This document shows positions 54,945 through 62,740 of a DNA stretch of 64,000 nucleotides, piece after piece. Position 1 is the stretch's first letter, and each line of letters starts with the position of its first letter. This stretch comes from Paenibacillus sp. MMS18-CY102. Its GTDB lineage: Bacteria > Bacillota > Bacilli > Paenibacillales > Paenibacillaceae. Location: positions 120,194 to 184,193 of the forward strand of contig NZ_WSTC01000009.1 of the NCBI RefSeq assembly GCF_009789195.1, written 5' to 3'. The translations under genes and the position numbers were made by a program. Below the pieces are notes generated by a model. That model saw only the letters and a list, made by a program, of their open reading frames with translations. It was not told where the DNA came from and made no database searches.

Positions 54945-54964
54945 TTGTGGTCTTTTTTTGGATT

Positions 54965-54989
54965 AATTACAGATATAATGAGTCTTTGA
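54965..54989. promoter_or_regulatory. Promoter/operator element copy 2 (before methyltransferase gene)
   Basis: Same 25-bp element as at 53492-53516 with two differences; -10 TATAAT at 54974, inverted half-sites AGA...TCT. About 28 bases before the methyltransferase start codon. Confidence 0.6.
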
Positions 54990-55016
54990 AATCCATATAT
55001 AAAGCGAGGAATAACG

Positions 55017-55907
55017 ATGAACGATTTGTTTGACGAGGTTGTGTGGGAGAAGGCTTGGAAGAATGACCCACAAACCGCAGTGAATAAAATGAAACGAGCT
55101 GGCATCGATACGACGCATGCTTTTGACCATAAGGCGGCAGTATTCAATGAGCAATCATTTAATGAAGAGGGCCGATTAAGAACGAAACGGATCATGAACT
55201 GGCTGGAAGGCCAAGGCGTGACATACAAGGATGCTACGATTTTGGACATTGGCGCTGCATCAGGCGGGTTCTCGATCCCGTTCGCTGAACGTGGAGCCGA
55301 CGTAACTTCCGTAGAGCCTTGCTTGCCACTCGTTGAGCTGCTTCAGAATAATGCTGCTGGGCTTTCCCAAGGAACCGTAAATATCGTGACGGAGCCATTC
55401 GAGAATATTGATGTGAAGGCGAAGGAATGGGAGAAGGCGTTTGATCTTGTCTTTGTCTCGATGTGCCCGGTCGTCTCGGACTGGGAGAGCGTTAAGAAGG
55501 TGCTAAGCTGCGCAAAGCAATACTGCTACATTAGCACAATGGCGGGCTCTAGCGTAAACAGCCTTGTAAATGAGGTGTGGCCGCTCGTTTCGGACCGCCC
55601 GTTGAAACCGAAGCATATGGAAATGGGGTACTTGCTTCATTTGCTCTATCTCAAAGGGTATGCTTATCAATCGCTTGTCACGCGCGAAATGAAAACGATT
55701 GAGCTTTCCCGAACTGAAGCCTTACAAGAAACGATGGCATGGCTTGGAATGCACGGCGATGCCAAGAGTGATCAAACGCGCGAAATTGTGGCGGATTATC
55801 TGAACCGGACCTATCCCGATGATCGGGTCGTAATTCAACAGGGCGGGCGTTTTGGCAAGGTGCTCATTCAGTTGGAGGATCAGCGGATGTTCACGAGAGA
55901 GCTGTAA
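55017..55907 (+). CDS. Class I SAM-dependent methyltransferase
   Basis: 296 residues. SAM motif LDIGAASGGFSIPFAERGADVTSVEP, motif II region VSMCPVVSDW, and an N-terminal helical extension of about 70 residues. C-terminal region with LHLLYLKGYAYQSL. Substrate unknown; small-molecule methyltransferases of this layout are common. GAGG lies 8 bases before the ATG. Its promoter shares the element with the TrxB-like gene, which suggests co-control by the Rrf2 protein. Confidence 0.8.
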   Translation: MNDLFDEVVWEKAWKNDPQTAVNKMKRAGIDTTHAFDHKAAVFNEQSFNEEGRLRTKRIMNWLEGQGVTYKDATILDIGAASGGFSIPFAERGADVTSVEPCLPLVELLQNNAAGLSQGTVNIVTEPFENIDVKAKEWEKAFDLVFVSMCPVVSDWESVKKVLSCAKQYCYISTMAGSSVNSLVNEVWPLVSDRPLKPKHMEMGYLLHLLYLKGYAYQSLVTREMKTIELSRTEALQETMAWLGMHGDAKSDQTREIVADYLNRTYPDDRVVIQQGGRFGKVLIQLEDQRMFTREL

Positions 55908-55951
55908 AGAGGTCTACATGATGCCTGCGAACAGCTTTTATTAAAAAAATG

Positions 55952-55980
55952 TTTACCTCTGAATCGGAATCTGCTATTAT
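55952..55980 (+). promoter_or_regulatory. Promoter of the T-box/asd transcript
   Basis: TTTACC, 17-base spacer, TATTAT; predicted start near 55987, just upstream of the T-box stem I. Confidence 0.6.
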
Positions 55981-55986
55981 AACTGC

Positions 55987-56283
55987 AATATGAAATGCGA
56001 TGAAGAGACGAGTAAATAAATCGATTCTTTCACAGAGAGCTCCGTCAAGCTGAAAAGGGGCAAAGGATTGTTTATTGAAGAAAGACTCTGAGCAGCGCAT
56101 CGGAACCTTTTCATTAGGGGGATGGTGTGCCAGGAGCTCCTGTTACAGAGCTAGAGTATAAGCATTATGCGTAATGCAGTACTTGAAGAGGCTGATATGG
56201 CGACGTATTGGCGAATCTGGGGTGGTACCACGAGTATTCAAATCTCGTCCCTAAGACATTTGTCTTGGGGGTGGGATTTTTTT
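55987..56283 (+). promoter_or_regulatory. T-box leader riboswitch upstream of asd
   Basis: tRNA-sensing leader. Stem I base CGATG (55998) pairs with CATCG (56098); a GATGAAGAG k-turn side is followed by AGTA (56011), and an AGAGAG box lies distally. The specifier loop 3' side reads GAAGAAAGA (56077-56085), between helices AATAAA/TTTATT and AGAG/CTCT. The T-box TGGGGTGGTACCACGAG begins at 56218; its TGGT bulge pairs with an ACCA tRNA end (discriminator A). The antiterminator CGAG/CTCG competes with a terminator (stem around 56249-56275, then seven T). The best codon reading is AAA or AAG, lysine; this is inference. Confidence 0.85.
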
Positions 56284-56384
56284 GTTGTTGCAAAAGGAAC
56301 ATTATGACATGTGCCGCATACGGTACACCACATCTAACACACGAAATCACTAACCATTCCATATTGAAAGGATTTGAATATGTT

Positions 56385-57470
56385 ATGTCACAAAAACTTA
56401 GAGCAGGTATCGTCGGAGGAACGGGCATGGTTGGCCAACGCTTCGTTCAATTGCTGGATCAGCATCCTTGGTTTCAAGTAACCGCAATCGCAGCTAGCGC
56501 AAAATCAGCTGGCAAAACGTATGAGCAATCCGTTCAAGGCCGCTGGAAGCTGGATAGCGCAATTCCAGAAGACGTAAAAAACATCGTCGTGCAAGATGCC
56601 ATGGATGTTGAAAACTTCGCAAGCCAAGTTGACTTCATCTTCTGTGCGGTCGACATGAAGAAGGACGAAATTAAAGCTTTGGAAGAGGCTTATGCGAAAA
56701 CAGGTACGCCTGTTATTTCCAATAACTCGGCTCACCGTTGGACGGCTGACGTTCCAATGGTTGTTCCGGAAATTAACCCAGAGCATCTTGAAGTCATCGC
56801 GGCTCAACGCAAACGCCTCGGCACGGAGACGGGCTTTATTGCCGTCAAACCGAACTGCTCGATCCAAAGCTATGTGCCAGCGCTGCACGCCCTGCAAGAG
56901 TTCAAACCGAAGCATGTCGTTGTATCGACATACCAAGCGATTTCGGGTGCAGGCAAAAACTTCACGGACTGGCCAGAAATGCTCGACAACGTGATTCCAT
57001 ACATCGGCGGCGAAGAAGAGAAAAGCGAGCAAGAGCCGCTTCGCATCTGGGGCAACGTAGATAATGGCGAAATCGTAAAGGCAAGCGAGCCTGCGATTAC
57101 GGCGCAATGTATCCGCGTGCCTGTAACAGACGGCCATCTGGCTACCGTATTCGTATCGTTCGAAAAAACGCCGACGAAAGAAGAAATTCTTGACCGTTGG
57201 GCGCAATATAAAGGCCGTCCGCAAGAGCTTGGCCTTCCGAGCGCGCCAGAGCAATTCATTACTTATTTTGCAGAAGAGAACCGTCCACAAACGGGTCTTG
57301 ACCGTGACATTGAGCGCGGAATGGGCGTATCGGCTGGCCGCTTGCGCGAAGATTCGCTCCACGATTTCAAATTCGTAGGGCTGTCGCATAACACGCTGCG
57401 CGGCGCTGCCGGTGGCGCTGTCCTGATCGCTGAGCTGCTGAAAGCAGAAGGCTACATTCAACCGAAATAA
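56385..57470 (+). CDS. asd: Aspartate-semialdehyde dehydrogenase (archaeal/fungal-type)
   Basis: 361 residues; reduces beta-aspartyl phosphate to the semialdehyde, the branch point to lysine, diaminopimelate, threonine and methionine. NADP motif VGGTGMVGQRFV, catalytic Cys in VKPNCSIQS, substrate His in RVPVTDGHLA. The length and the KPNCSIQS/GGEEEKSEQEP style match the archaeal/fungal enzyme rather than the 346-residue Bacillus Asd. The start is the MSQKLRAGIVGGTG codon; AAAGG is 13 bases ahead, a weak site, and the upstream open frame is leader. Behind a T-box and followed by its own terminator, so independently controlled. Confidence 0.93.
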   Translation: MSQKLRAGIVGGTGMVGQRFVQLLDQHPWFQVTAIAASAKSAGKTYEQSVQGRWKLDSAIPEDVKNIVVQDAMDVENFASQVDFIFCAVDMKKDEIKALEEAYAKTGTPVISNNSAHRWTADVPMVVPEINPEHLEVIAAQRKRLGTETGFIAVKPNCSIQSYVPALHALQEFKPKHVVVSTYQAISGAGKNFTDWPEMLDNVIPYIGGEEEKSEQEPLRIWGNVDNGEIVKASEPAITAQCIRVPVTDGHLATVFVSFEKTPTKEEILDRWAQYKGRPQELGLPSAPEQFITYFAEENRPQTGLDRDIERGMGVSAGRLREDSLHDFKFVGLSHNTLRGAAGGAVLIAELLKAEGYIQPK

Positions 57471-57485
57471 TGCTATTCAAACTTG

Positions 57486-57512
57486 AAAAGCCGCAATTTT
57501 TGCGGCTTTTTT
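57486..57512 (+). terminator. Terminator of asd
   Basis: AAAAGCCGCAA pairs with TTGCGGCTTTT, loop TTT, then further T. Confidence 0.85.
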
Positions 57513-57548
57513 CGTACATATCCACACTGGAAAGAGGGAAAATAATAC

Positions 57549-58304
57549 ATGAAACTTATTGATTTGAGCGTGCCGATCAGCCCGAAAATCCGCGAGCCAT
57601 TGCCAGCAAAGATTGAATATGCAAGCCATAACGACGGAGCGATGCAAGCGGCAGCGGTACTTGGGTTGCAAGCGGATAATTTTCCGGAAAGCATGGCGTG
57701 GGCAACCGAAACGGTGACATTGAACACGCATGCAGGAACGCATGTCGATGCGCCATGGCACTATTGGCCAACCTCTGAAGGGAAGCCAGCACGAACGATC
57801 GATGAGATGCCGCTGGAATGGTTTTATTCCGATGGCGTGTTGCTCGATTTCAGCTCGAAGCCGCCGGGCTATGAGATTACAACCGAAGATTTGATTGCTG
57901 AGCTGGACCGGATTGGCTATACGCTAAAACCGTTCGATATCGTCTTAATACGAAGCGATGCGGATAAACGGCTGTATCACGAGCATTATGCGTTTCTGCA
58001 TGCTGGCGTGTCAGCGGAAGCGACGGTATGGCTGCTGGACCAAGGCATTAAAGTCGTCGGTACAGACGGCTGGGGATGGGATATTCCGCTTAATCTTCAG
58101 GCTGAAGCCTATAAAAAGGACCCGAAGCCAGGCGTTTTATGGGCTGCCCATTATGTCGGCATAGACCGAGAGTATTGCCAGATTGAGAAGCTCGCGAATC
58201 TCGACCAAATTCCGAAGCCTTATGGCTTCAAAGTGAGCTGTTTTCCTATTAAAGTGGAAAAAGCGAGTGCAGGCTGGGCTCGTCCTGTTGCAATTATAGA
58301 GTAG
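57549..58304 (+). CDS. Cyclase-family metal hydrolase (kynurenine formamidase-like)
   Basis: 251 residues with the cyclase-family HAGTHVDAPWH motif (metal-binding HxGTHxDxPxH) and a second ligand set near LIRSDADKRLYHEHYAF. Members include kynurenine formamidase and other amidohydrolases; substrate unknown. GGGTPDG-type final residues are absent. AGAGGG sits about 12 bases before the ATG. Monocistronic between two terminators. Confidence 0.85.
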   Translation: MKLIDLSVPISPKIREPLPAKIEYASHNDGAMQAAAVLGLQADNFPESMAWATETVTLNTHAGTHVDAPWHYWPTSEGKPARTIDEMPLEWFYSDGVLLDFSSKPPGYEITTEDLIAELDRIGYTLKPFDIVLIRSDADKRLYHEHYAFLHAGVSAEATVWLLDQGIKVVGTDGWGWDIPLNLQAEAYKKDPKPGVLWAAHYVGIDREYCQIEKLANLDQIPKPYGFKVSCFPIKVEKASAGWARPVAIIE

Positions 58305-58330
58305 CATAAAGCCGTTCAACTTATGCCAGA

Positions 58331-58364
58331 AACTCCCGCATCCGAAGTGGTGCGGGAGTTTTTT
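58331..58364 (+). terminator. Terminator after the cyclase gene
   Basis: AACTCCCGCA pairs perfectly with TGCGGGAGTT, loop 10 bases, then TTTT. Confidence 0.85.
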
Positions 58365-58392
58365 GGTCCTAGGGAGTAAATTGGACAAAGAT

Positions 58393-58414
58393 TTGTAAAA
58401 AAAAAGATTTACAA
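58393..58414. promoter_or_regulatory. Palindrome over the -35 of the oxidase operon promoter
   Basis: TTGTAAA, 8-base spacer, TTTACAA: a perfect 7-8-7 inverted repeat overlapping the TTTACA -35 hexamer. Position fits a repressor site; the protein is unknown. Confidence 0.5.
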
Positions 58415-58436
58415 GCAGGCTAGGCTGTCATATAGT
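58408..58436 (+). promoter_or_regulatory. Promoter of the multicopper oxidase-ZIP-tatA operon
   Basis: TTTACA, 17-base spacer, TATAGT; start near 58443. A second TATAGT at 58512 could be an alternative -10. Confidence 0.65.
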
Positions 58437-58449
58437 ATGCGTAAAGAAA

Positions 58450-58465
58450 GTTTCTCTAAGGAAAC
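58450..58465. promoter_or_regulatory. MntR-box-like operator 1
   Basis: GTTTCTCTAAGGAAAC, inverted repeat GTTTC/GAAAC. It resembles known MntR sites such as TTTGCCTTAAGGAAAC and lies just downstream of the predicted transcription start, a repressing position. Confidence 0.5.
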
Positions 58466-58502
58466 ATTTTGTCCCTATCGAAAAATAAATTTTTTTATCA
58501 AT

Positions 58503-58522
58503 AGTTTTGCCTATAGTAAACT
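58503..58522. promoter_or_regulatory. MntR-box-like operator 2
   Basis: AGTTTTGCCTATAGTAAACT, inverted repeat AGTTT/AAACT with TGCC as in MntR boxes. It overlaps the second candidate -10 and precedes the oxidase start codon by about 35 bases. Confidence 0.5.
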
Positions 58523-58555
58523 TTCTTGCCTATCACAAAAACATAAGGAGGCAGT

Positions 58556-59599
58556 ATGATGATTGATCCTCAACAAAATATTTCTAGACGGAGCATATTG
58601 AAGGTTGGCGCGGCAGGCCTATTAGGCGTTCTCGGAGGCGCGCTTCTGGGCCAGTCATCCCTATTTACGAAAACAGCTAAAGCAGCGTCCAAGCATGATA
58701 TGCATAGCCAGCTCAAAGCGCAAGCCCATGAAGGCATGTCACATGCGTACGATCCGGGAGTAGACACGTCTGATGCGTTAGAACGGGCTGTGAAGGCGTT
58801 AACGCAGTTCGATTATGGGAAAGTAAGCACGCGAGCAGATGGCAAAACATTGCGTGAGTATGAGATGCACGCTGTAGAGCTAGAGGTTGAAATCGCCAAA
58901 GGCGTCAAGTTCCCGGGATGGGCGTACAACGGTACGATTCCGGGACCTACGCTGCGTTGTACGGAAGGCGATATCGTTCGCATTAACTTCCATAATGCCT
59001 CATCACATCCGCACTCGATTCACTTTCACGGCATTCATCCGACCAATATGGATGGGCTAGAACCCGTTGCCCCAGGTGAGTCGTTTGTCTATGAATTTGA
59101 AGCAAAGCCGGCTGGCATGCAGGTTTACCATTGCCATGTGCAGCCGTTTACGCGCCATATCCATAAAGGATTGTACGGCAACTTTATTATCGATCCCAAA
59201 GTGAAACGGAAGCCGGCTAAGGAGTTCACCATGGTAATGAACGGCTTCGATCTCGATTTGGATGGCGAGAACGAGGTGTACACCGTTAACGGCTATGCAT
59301 TTGCTTACATATCGAGGCCGATTAAAGTGAAAGCCGGGGAGCTTATCCGCATTTATATTAGCAATATGACAGAGTTTGACTTAATCAATTCGTTCCATCT
59401 GCACGCCAGCTACTTCCATTATTATGCAACTGGAGCCGATCCAGAGGCCCGTCCTTATTTCACCGATACAATTGTGCAGTGCCAAGGCGAGCGTGGGCTT
59501 GTAGAGATCGTGTTCCCGGAGCCGGGCAAATATATGTTCCATGCGCATCAAAGCGAGTTTACCGAGTTAGGCTGGATGGGATTCTTCGAGGCCGAATAG
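58556..59599 (+). CDS. Tat-exported two-domain multicopper oxidase
   Basis: 347 residues. Twin-arginine signal SRRSILK (Arg 11-12) followed by a hydrophobic stretch and a TAKAAS cleavage region. Domain 1 carries HPHSIHFHG (His 151-158) and YHCH...RHIHKG (Cys 193, His 192, 194, 201/203), giving the type 1 copper and part of the trinuclear site. Domain 2 has SFHLH (His 281, 283) and FHAH (329, 331) but no Cys. So the blue copper sits in domain 1, as in type-C two-domain oxidases. First of an operon with a ZIP transporter and TatA. Substrate undetermined: Mn, Fe or Cu ions are the main guesses. Confidence 0.85.
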   Translation: MMIDPQQNISRRSILKVGAAGLLGVLGGALLGQSSLFTKTAKAASKHDMHSQLKAQAHEGMSHAYDPGVDTSDALERAVKALTQFDYGKVSTRADGKTLREYEMHAVELEVEIAKGVKFPGWAYNGTIPGPTLRCTEGDIVRINFHNASSHPHSIHFHGIHPTNMDGLEPVAPGESFVYEFEAKPAGMQVYHCHVQPFTRHIHKGLYGNFIIDPKVKRKPAKEFTMVMNGFDLDLDGENEVYTVNGYAFAYISRPIKVKAGELIRIYISNMTEFDLINSFHLHASYFHYYATGADPEARPYFTDTIVQCQGERGLVEIVFPEPGKYMFHAHQSEFTELGWMGFFEAE

Positions 59600-59614
59600 A
59601 AAGGAGGAAACAGC

Positions 59615-60805
59615 GTGCAATCGCAAATCAGTTCAAAAAAAACATTATGGTTATGGGGCGTCGTGCCGCTCATTGCGTTAATTGGTATAATCGTCTTCAT
59701 TTCCAAAATTGGAACAGGTGTTGAAGAGAAACAAGCAGCGCCTATCGAGGTATTGGACATTCAGCGGATTGTGATCCAGGACGAAGGGTTTTCGGTGTCC
59801 GTATTAAACTCAGGGCCGAAAGAAGTGACGATCGCACAAGTTATCGTGGATGATGCGTTCTGGAATGCGGAGTTTAGCCCAAGCGCTACGTTGAATCGAT
59901 TCGAGAAGGCAACGATTCATATTCCATACCCATGGGTCGAAGGCGATCCGCATGGGATTAAGCTTATTACAACGAATGGATTAATATTCACAGGCGAGGT
60001 TGCAGCAGCGATGAAAACGCCAGAGGCGGACGCCAACCGGTTTCTGCAGTATGCGTTAATCGGGTTTTATGTCGGGGTCGTGCCTGTCGGGCTCGGATTG
60101 CTGTGGTTTCCGTTTATGCGCCGCTTCTCGATCAAGGGTACACAGGCGATTCTCGCATTTACGGTGGGGCTGCTGTTCTTCCTCGCTGTCGACACAATCC
60201 AAGAAGGGCTGGAGCTAGGGCTTGAGGCGCCGGGCGTCTTTCAAGGAACAGGCCTCGTCTGGTTCGGGCTTATTCTCAGCTTCTTGTTCTTAATGGCGGT
60301 CGATCAAAGCGGAAAGCGTAAAGGGAGCAATAAGGAGGCAGAGAGCGGCAAACGGGTTGCATATAAAATCGCCGGAGGCATCGGGTTGCACAATTTGGGC
60401 GAAGGCTTGGCGATTGGCGCAGCTTTTGCCGCAGGTGAATCTGCTCTGGGCACCTTCTTAATCATCGGTTTTACGTTGCACAATATTACCGAAGGAATCG
60501 GGATTGCAGCACCGTTGCTCAAGGATCAACCAAAGTGGAAAACGTTCCTCAGCCTTGCATGCGTTGCAGGCGCACCGGCCATTCTTGGCACATGGGCTGG
60601 CGGGTTCGTGTTTAATGATACGTTGGCTGCCTTGTTCTTCGGCATAGGCGCCGGGGCGATCCTTCAGGTCATCTTGGTCATCTCCCGCATGATTGTCAAG
60701 GATGCACAGCGTTTTGAATTGGCATCGGTTAGCTGGCGCAATTTTGCCGGATTCACGTCGGGCATTGCCCTCATGTATATTACCGCGTTATTGGTGAACT
60801 TTTAA
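59615..60805 (+). CDS. ZIP-family metal transporter with extracytoplasmic N-terminal domain
   Basis: 396 residues. An N-terminal helix (about 11-29) anchors an extra beta-rich domain of about 100 residues (VLDIQRIVIQDEGFSVSV and onward) not present in ordinary ZIP proteins. Eight ZIP helices follow from about residue 145; the binuclear metal site is in HNLGEGLAIG and HNITEGIGIA, with a charged loop between helices. The GTG start has AAAGGAGG ahead, 15 bases after the oxidase stop, so the two are coupled. By family it moves divalent metals (Zn, Mn, Fe) inward; the N-domain may dock the secreted oxidase (inference). Confidence 0.8.
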   Translation: MQSQISSKKTLWLWGVVPLIALIGIIVFISKIGTGVEEKQAAPIEVLDIQRIVIQDEGFSVSVLNSGPKEVTIAQVIVDDAFWNAEFSPSATLNRFEKATIHIPYPWVEGDPHGIKLITTNGLIFTGEVAAAMKTPEADANRFLQYALIGFYVGVVPVGLGLLWFPFMRRFSIKGTQAILAFTVGLLFFLAVDTIQEGLELGLEAPGVFQGTGLVWFGLILSFLFLMAVDQSGKRKGSNKEAESGKRVAYKIAGGIGLHNLGEGLAIGAAFAAGESALGTFLIIGFTLHNITEGIGIAAPLLKDQPKWKTFLSLACVAGAPAILGTWAGGFVFNDTLAALFFGIGAGAILQVILVISRMIVKDAQRFELASVSWRNFAGFTSGIALMYITALLVNF

Positions 60806-60830
60806 TAATGAATGAATAGGAGGCGAGCGT

Positions 60831-61001
60831 ATGCCCTTCGGAATAGGTGCAACGGGGCTAGTCCTGCTTGTCCTGGTTGGCATTTTGTTATTTGGACCGT
60901 CTAAGCTGCCGCAGCTCGGAAGAGCGATCGGATCTACTTTCTCTGAGTTTCGTAAAGGCACGAAAGAATGTATAGACGAGGCTGAGCCGAAAAAAGAATA
61001 G
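60831..61001 (+). CDS. tatA: Sec-independent protein translocase TatA
   Basis: 56 residues. N-terminal membrane helix GATGLVLLVLVGILLFG, the hinge GPSKLPQLGRAIG and an amphipathic helix STFSEFRKGTKE, then an acidic tail: the complete TatA/E layout. AGGAGG lies about 6 bases before the ATG, 25 bases after the ZIP stop. Placing a tatA in the operon of a Tat substrate suggests a dedicated or extra-dose translocase subunit; tatC must be elsewhere, as none is in the window. Confidence 0.9.
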   Translation: MPFGIGATGLVLLVLVGILLFGPSKLPQLGRAIGSTFSEFRKGTKECIDEAEPKKE

Positions 61002-61143
61002 GGCAGTAAGAGCAGCCTGTAGCTTTATTGGAGAGAACGCTGCCTTATCGAAGGTTTCTGTTGTTATCATGCGTAATAGTTTACTTATGGTTGCGAGCAT
61101 GCTATAAGTGAAGAAAATGACCAACAGAAAAGTGGAGATCCCT

Positions 61144-62637
61144 ATGACCGATAACCAATCGAGGAACGATGCAGGCTGGAATTTCGACAACAGCTATAAG
61201 CAGCTGCCGAATGTATTTTTCACCCTTCAGCTTACAAATCCCGTTAATGAGCCGAAGCTAGTGAAGCTTAATGAGCGGCTAGCTGCTTCGCTGGGATTGA
61301 ACGCGCAAGCGTTAGCAAGCAAGGAGGGCGTAGCTTCGCTGTCTGGCAATGGCGTACCGGAGGGGGGAGCACCCCTTTCACAAGCCTATGCGGGGCATCA
61401 ATTCGGGCATTTTAACATTTTAGGGGATGGGCGTGCACTGTTGCTGGGCGAACAGATTACGCCAGAGGGCAAGCGGTTCGACATTCAATTGAAAGGCTCT
61501 GGCAGAACGCCTTATTCCCGCGGAGGCGACGGGCGAGCGGCGCTCGGGCCAATGCTTCGTGAATACATCATTAGCGAATCGATGTACGCGCTTGGCATCC
61601 CGACGACGCGAAGCCTTGCCGTGGTTGAGACGGGTGAACCGGTTTATCGGGAAACCGAGCTGGAAGGCGCTATTTTGACACGCGTTGCAGCTAGCCATCT
61701 TCGTGTCGGCACGTTCCAATATGCGAGAGCAACGGGGACTGTCGAGGATTTGCAGGCTTTAGCCGATTACGCAGTGGAGCGGCATTTTCCAGAGGTGAAG
61801 GACCAGGAGAACCGTTATCTCGGGCTGTTGCAGGAAGTGATAAAACGGCAAGCGGCGCTTATTGCCAAGTGGCAGCTCGTTGGCTTTATTCATGGCGTTA
61901 TGAATACAGACAACATGGCGATCAGCGGCGAAACGATTGATTACGGCCCGTGTGCTTTCATGGATGTTTATGATCCGGCTACGGTGTTCAGCTCGATTGA
62001 TGCGCAAGGCCGTTACGCTTATGGCAATCAGCCGAAGATTGGCGTATGGAACTTGGCTCGATTCGCTGAAACGCTATTGCAGCTTCTCAATGATGATGAA
62101 GAGAAGGCTGTGGAAATGGCAGAAGCCGAGCTCGCACGCTACTATGATCTGCATCATGGGCATTGGCTCGCGGGTATGAGAGCGAAGCTTGGCTTTGCGA
62201 ATGAGGAGCCCGAGGATGAATCGCTTATCGAGCGGCTGCTTGAGCTGATGAAGGCGCATCGGGCTGATTACACGAATACGTTCCGTGCGCTAACCTACGG
62301 GGAACCAGTAGAAGCGGCTTTGGCGGCCAGTGCAGCTTATGAGGAATGGCATCAGGTCTGGCAGGCGAGACTGTCGAGGCAGGAAGCGGATGCCGACTCC
62401 AATGCCATTGCCAATGCGTCCCAGCAGCTGATGCAGGCCAGTAATCCTACTGTCATCCCACGCAACCATCGGGTGGAGGAAGCGATCCAAGCAGCGGTGA
62501 AAGACGGGGATTACAGCGTAATGGACCGTCTGCTGAGTGTACTGTCGGCACCATTTGCCCACTCGGCGGAGCATGCGGCGTATGCTGCTGTGCCGGAACG
62601 GGCGGATTTGCCGTATCGGACGTTTTGCGGGACTTAA
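61144..62637 (+). CDS. selO: SelO/YdiU-family protein AMPylase
   Basis: 497 residues, pseudokinase-fold AMP transferase that in E. coli AMPylates Ser, Thr or Tyr of redox proteins. Family segments are [79 protein letters not shown] and the C-terminal YRTFCGT, with Cys where eukaryotic SelO has selenocysteine. The ATG is chosen from GTGGAG 7 bases ahead; a short upstream frame is not supported. Lies 142 bases after tatA on the same strand, perhaps with its own promoter. Confidence 0.93.
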   Translation: MTDNQSRNDAGWNFDNSYKQLPNVFFTLQLTNPVNEPKLVKLNERLAASLGLNAQALASKEGVASLSGNGVPEGGAPLSQAYAGHQFGHFNILGDGRALLLGEQITPEGKRFDIQLKGSGRTPYSRGGDGRAALGPMLREYIISESMYALGIPTTRSLAVVETGEPVYRETELEGAILTRVAASHLRVGTFQYARATGTVEDLQALADYAVERHFPEVKDQENRYLGLLQEVIKRQAALIAKWQLVGFIHGVMNTDNMAISGETIDYGPCAFMDVYDPATVFSSIDAQGRYAYGNQPKIGVWNLARFAETLLQLLNDDEEKAVEMAEAELARYYDLHHGHWLAGMRAKLGFANEEPEDESLIERLLELMKAHRADYTNTFRALTYGEPVEAALAASAAYEEWHQVWQARLSRQEADADSNAIANASQQLMQASNPTVIPRNHRVEEAIQAAVKDGDYSVMDRLLSVLSAPFAHSAEHAAYAAVPERADLPYRTFCGT

Positions 62638-62692
62638 AGCAGTTGAGAGAGCAATCGATGGAAGGCTGCGTTTCTTGCGGCTGCCGAATGTA

Positions 62693-62730
62693 GAGAAACC
62701 CACGTTTTTAAAACGGAGGGTTTCTTTATT
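62693..62730 (+). terminator. Terminator of selO
   Basis: GAGAAACCC pairs with GGGTTTCTT around a 16-base loop, then TATT. Confidence 0.6.
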
Positions 62731-62740
62731 GCCTTGTGTG

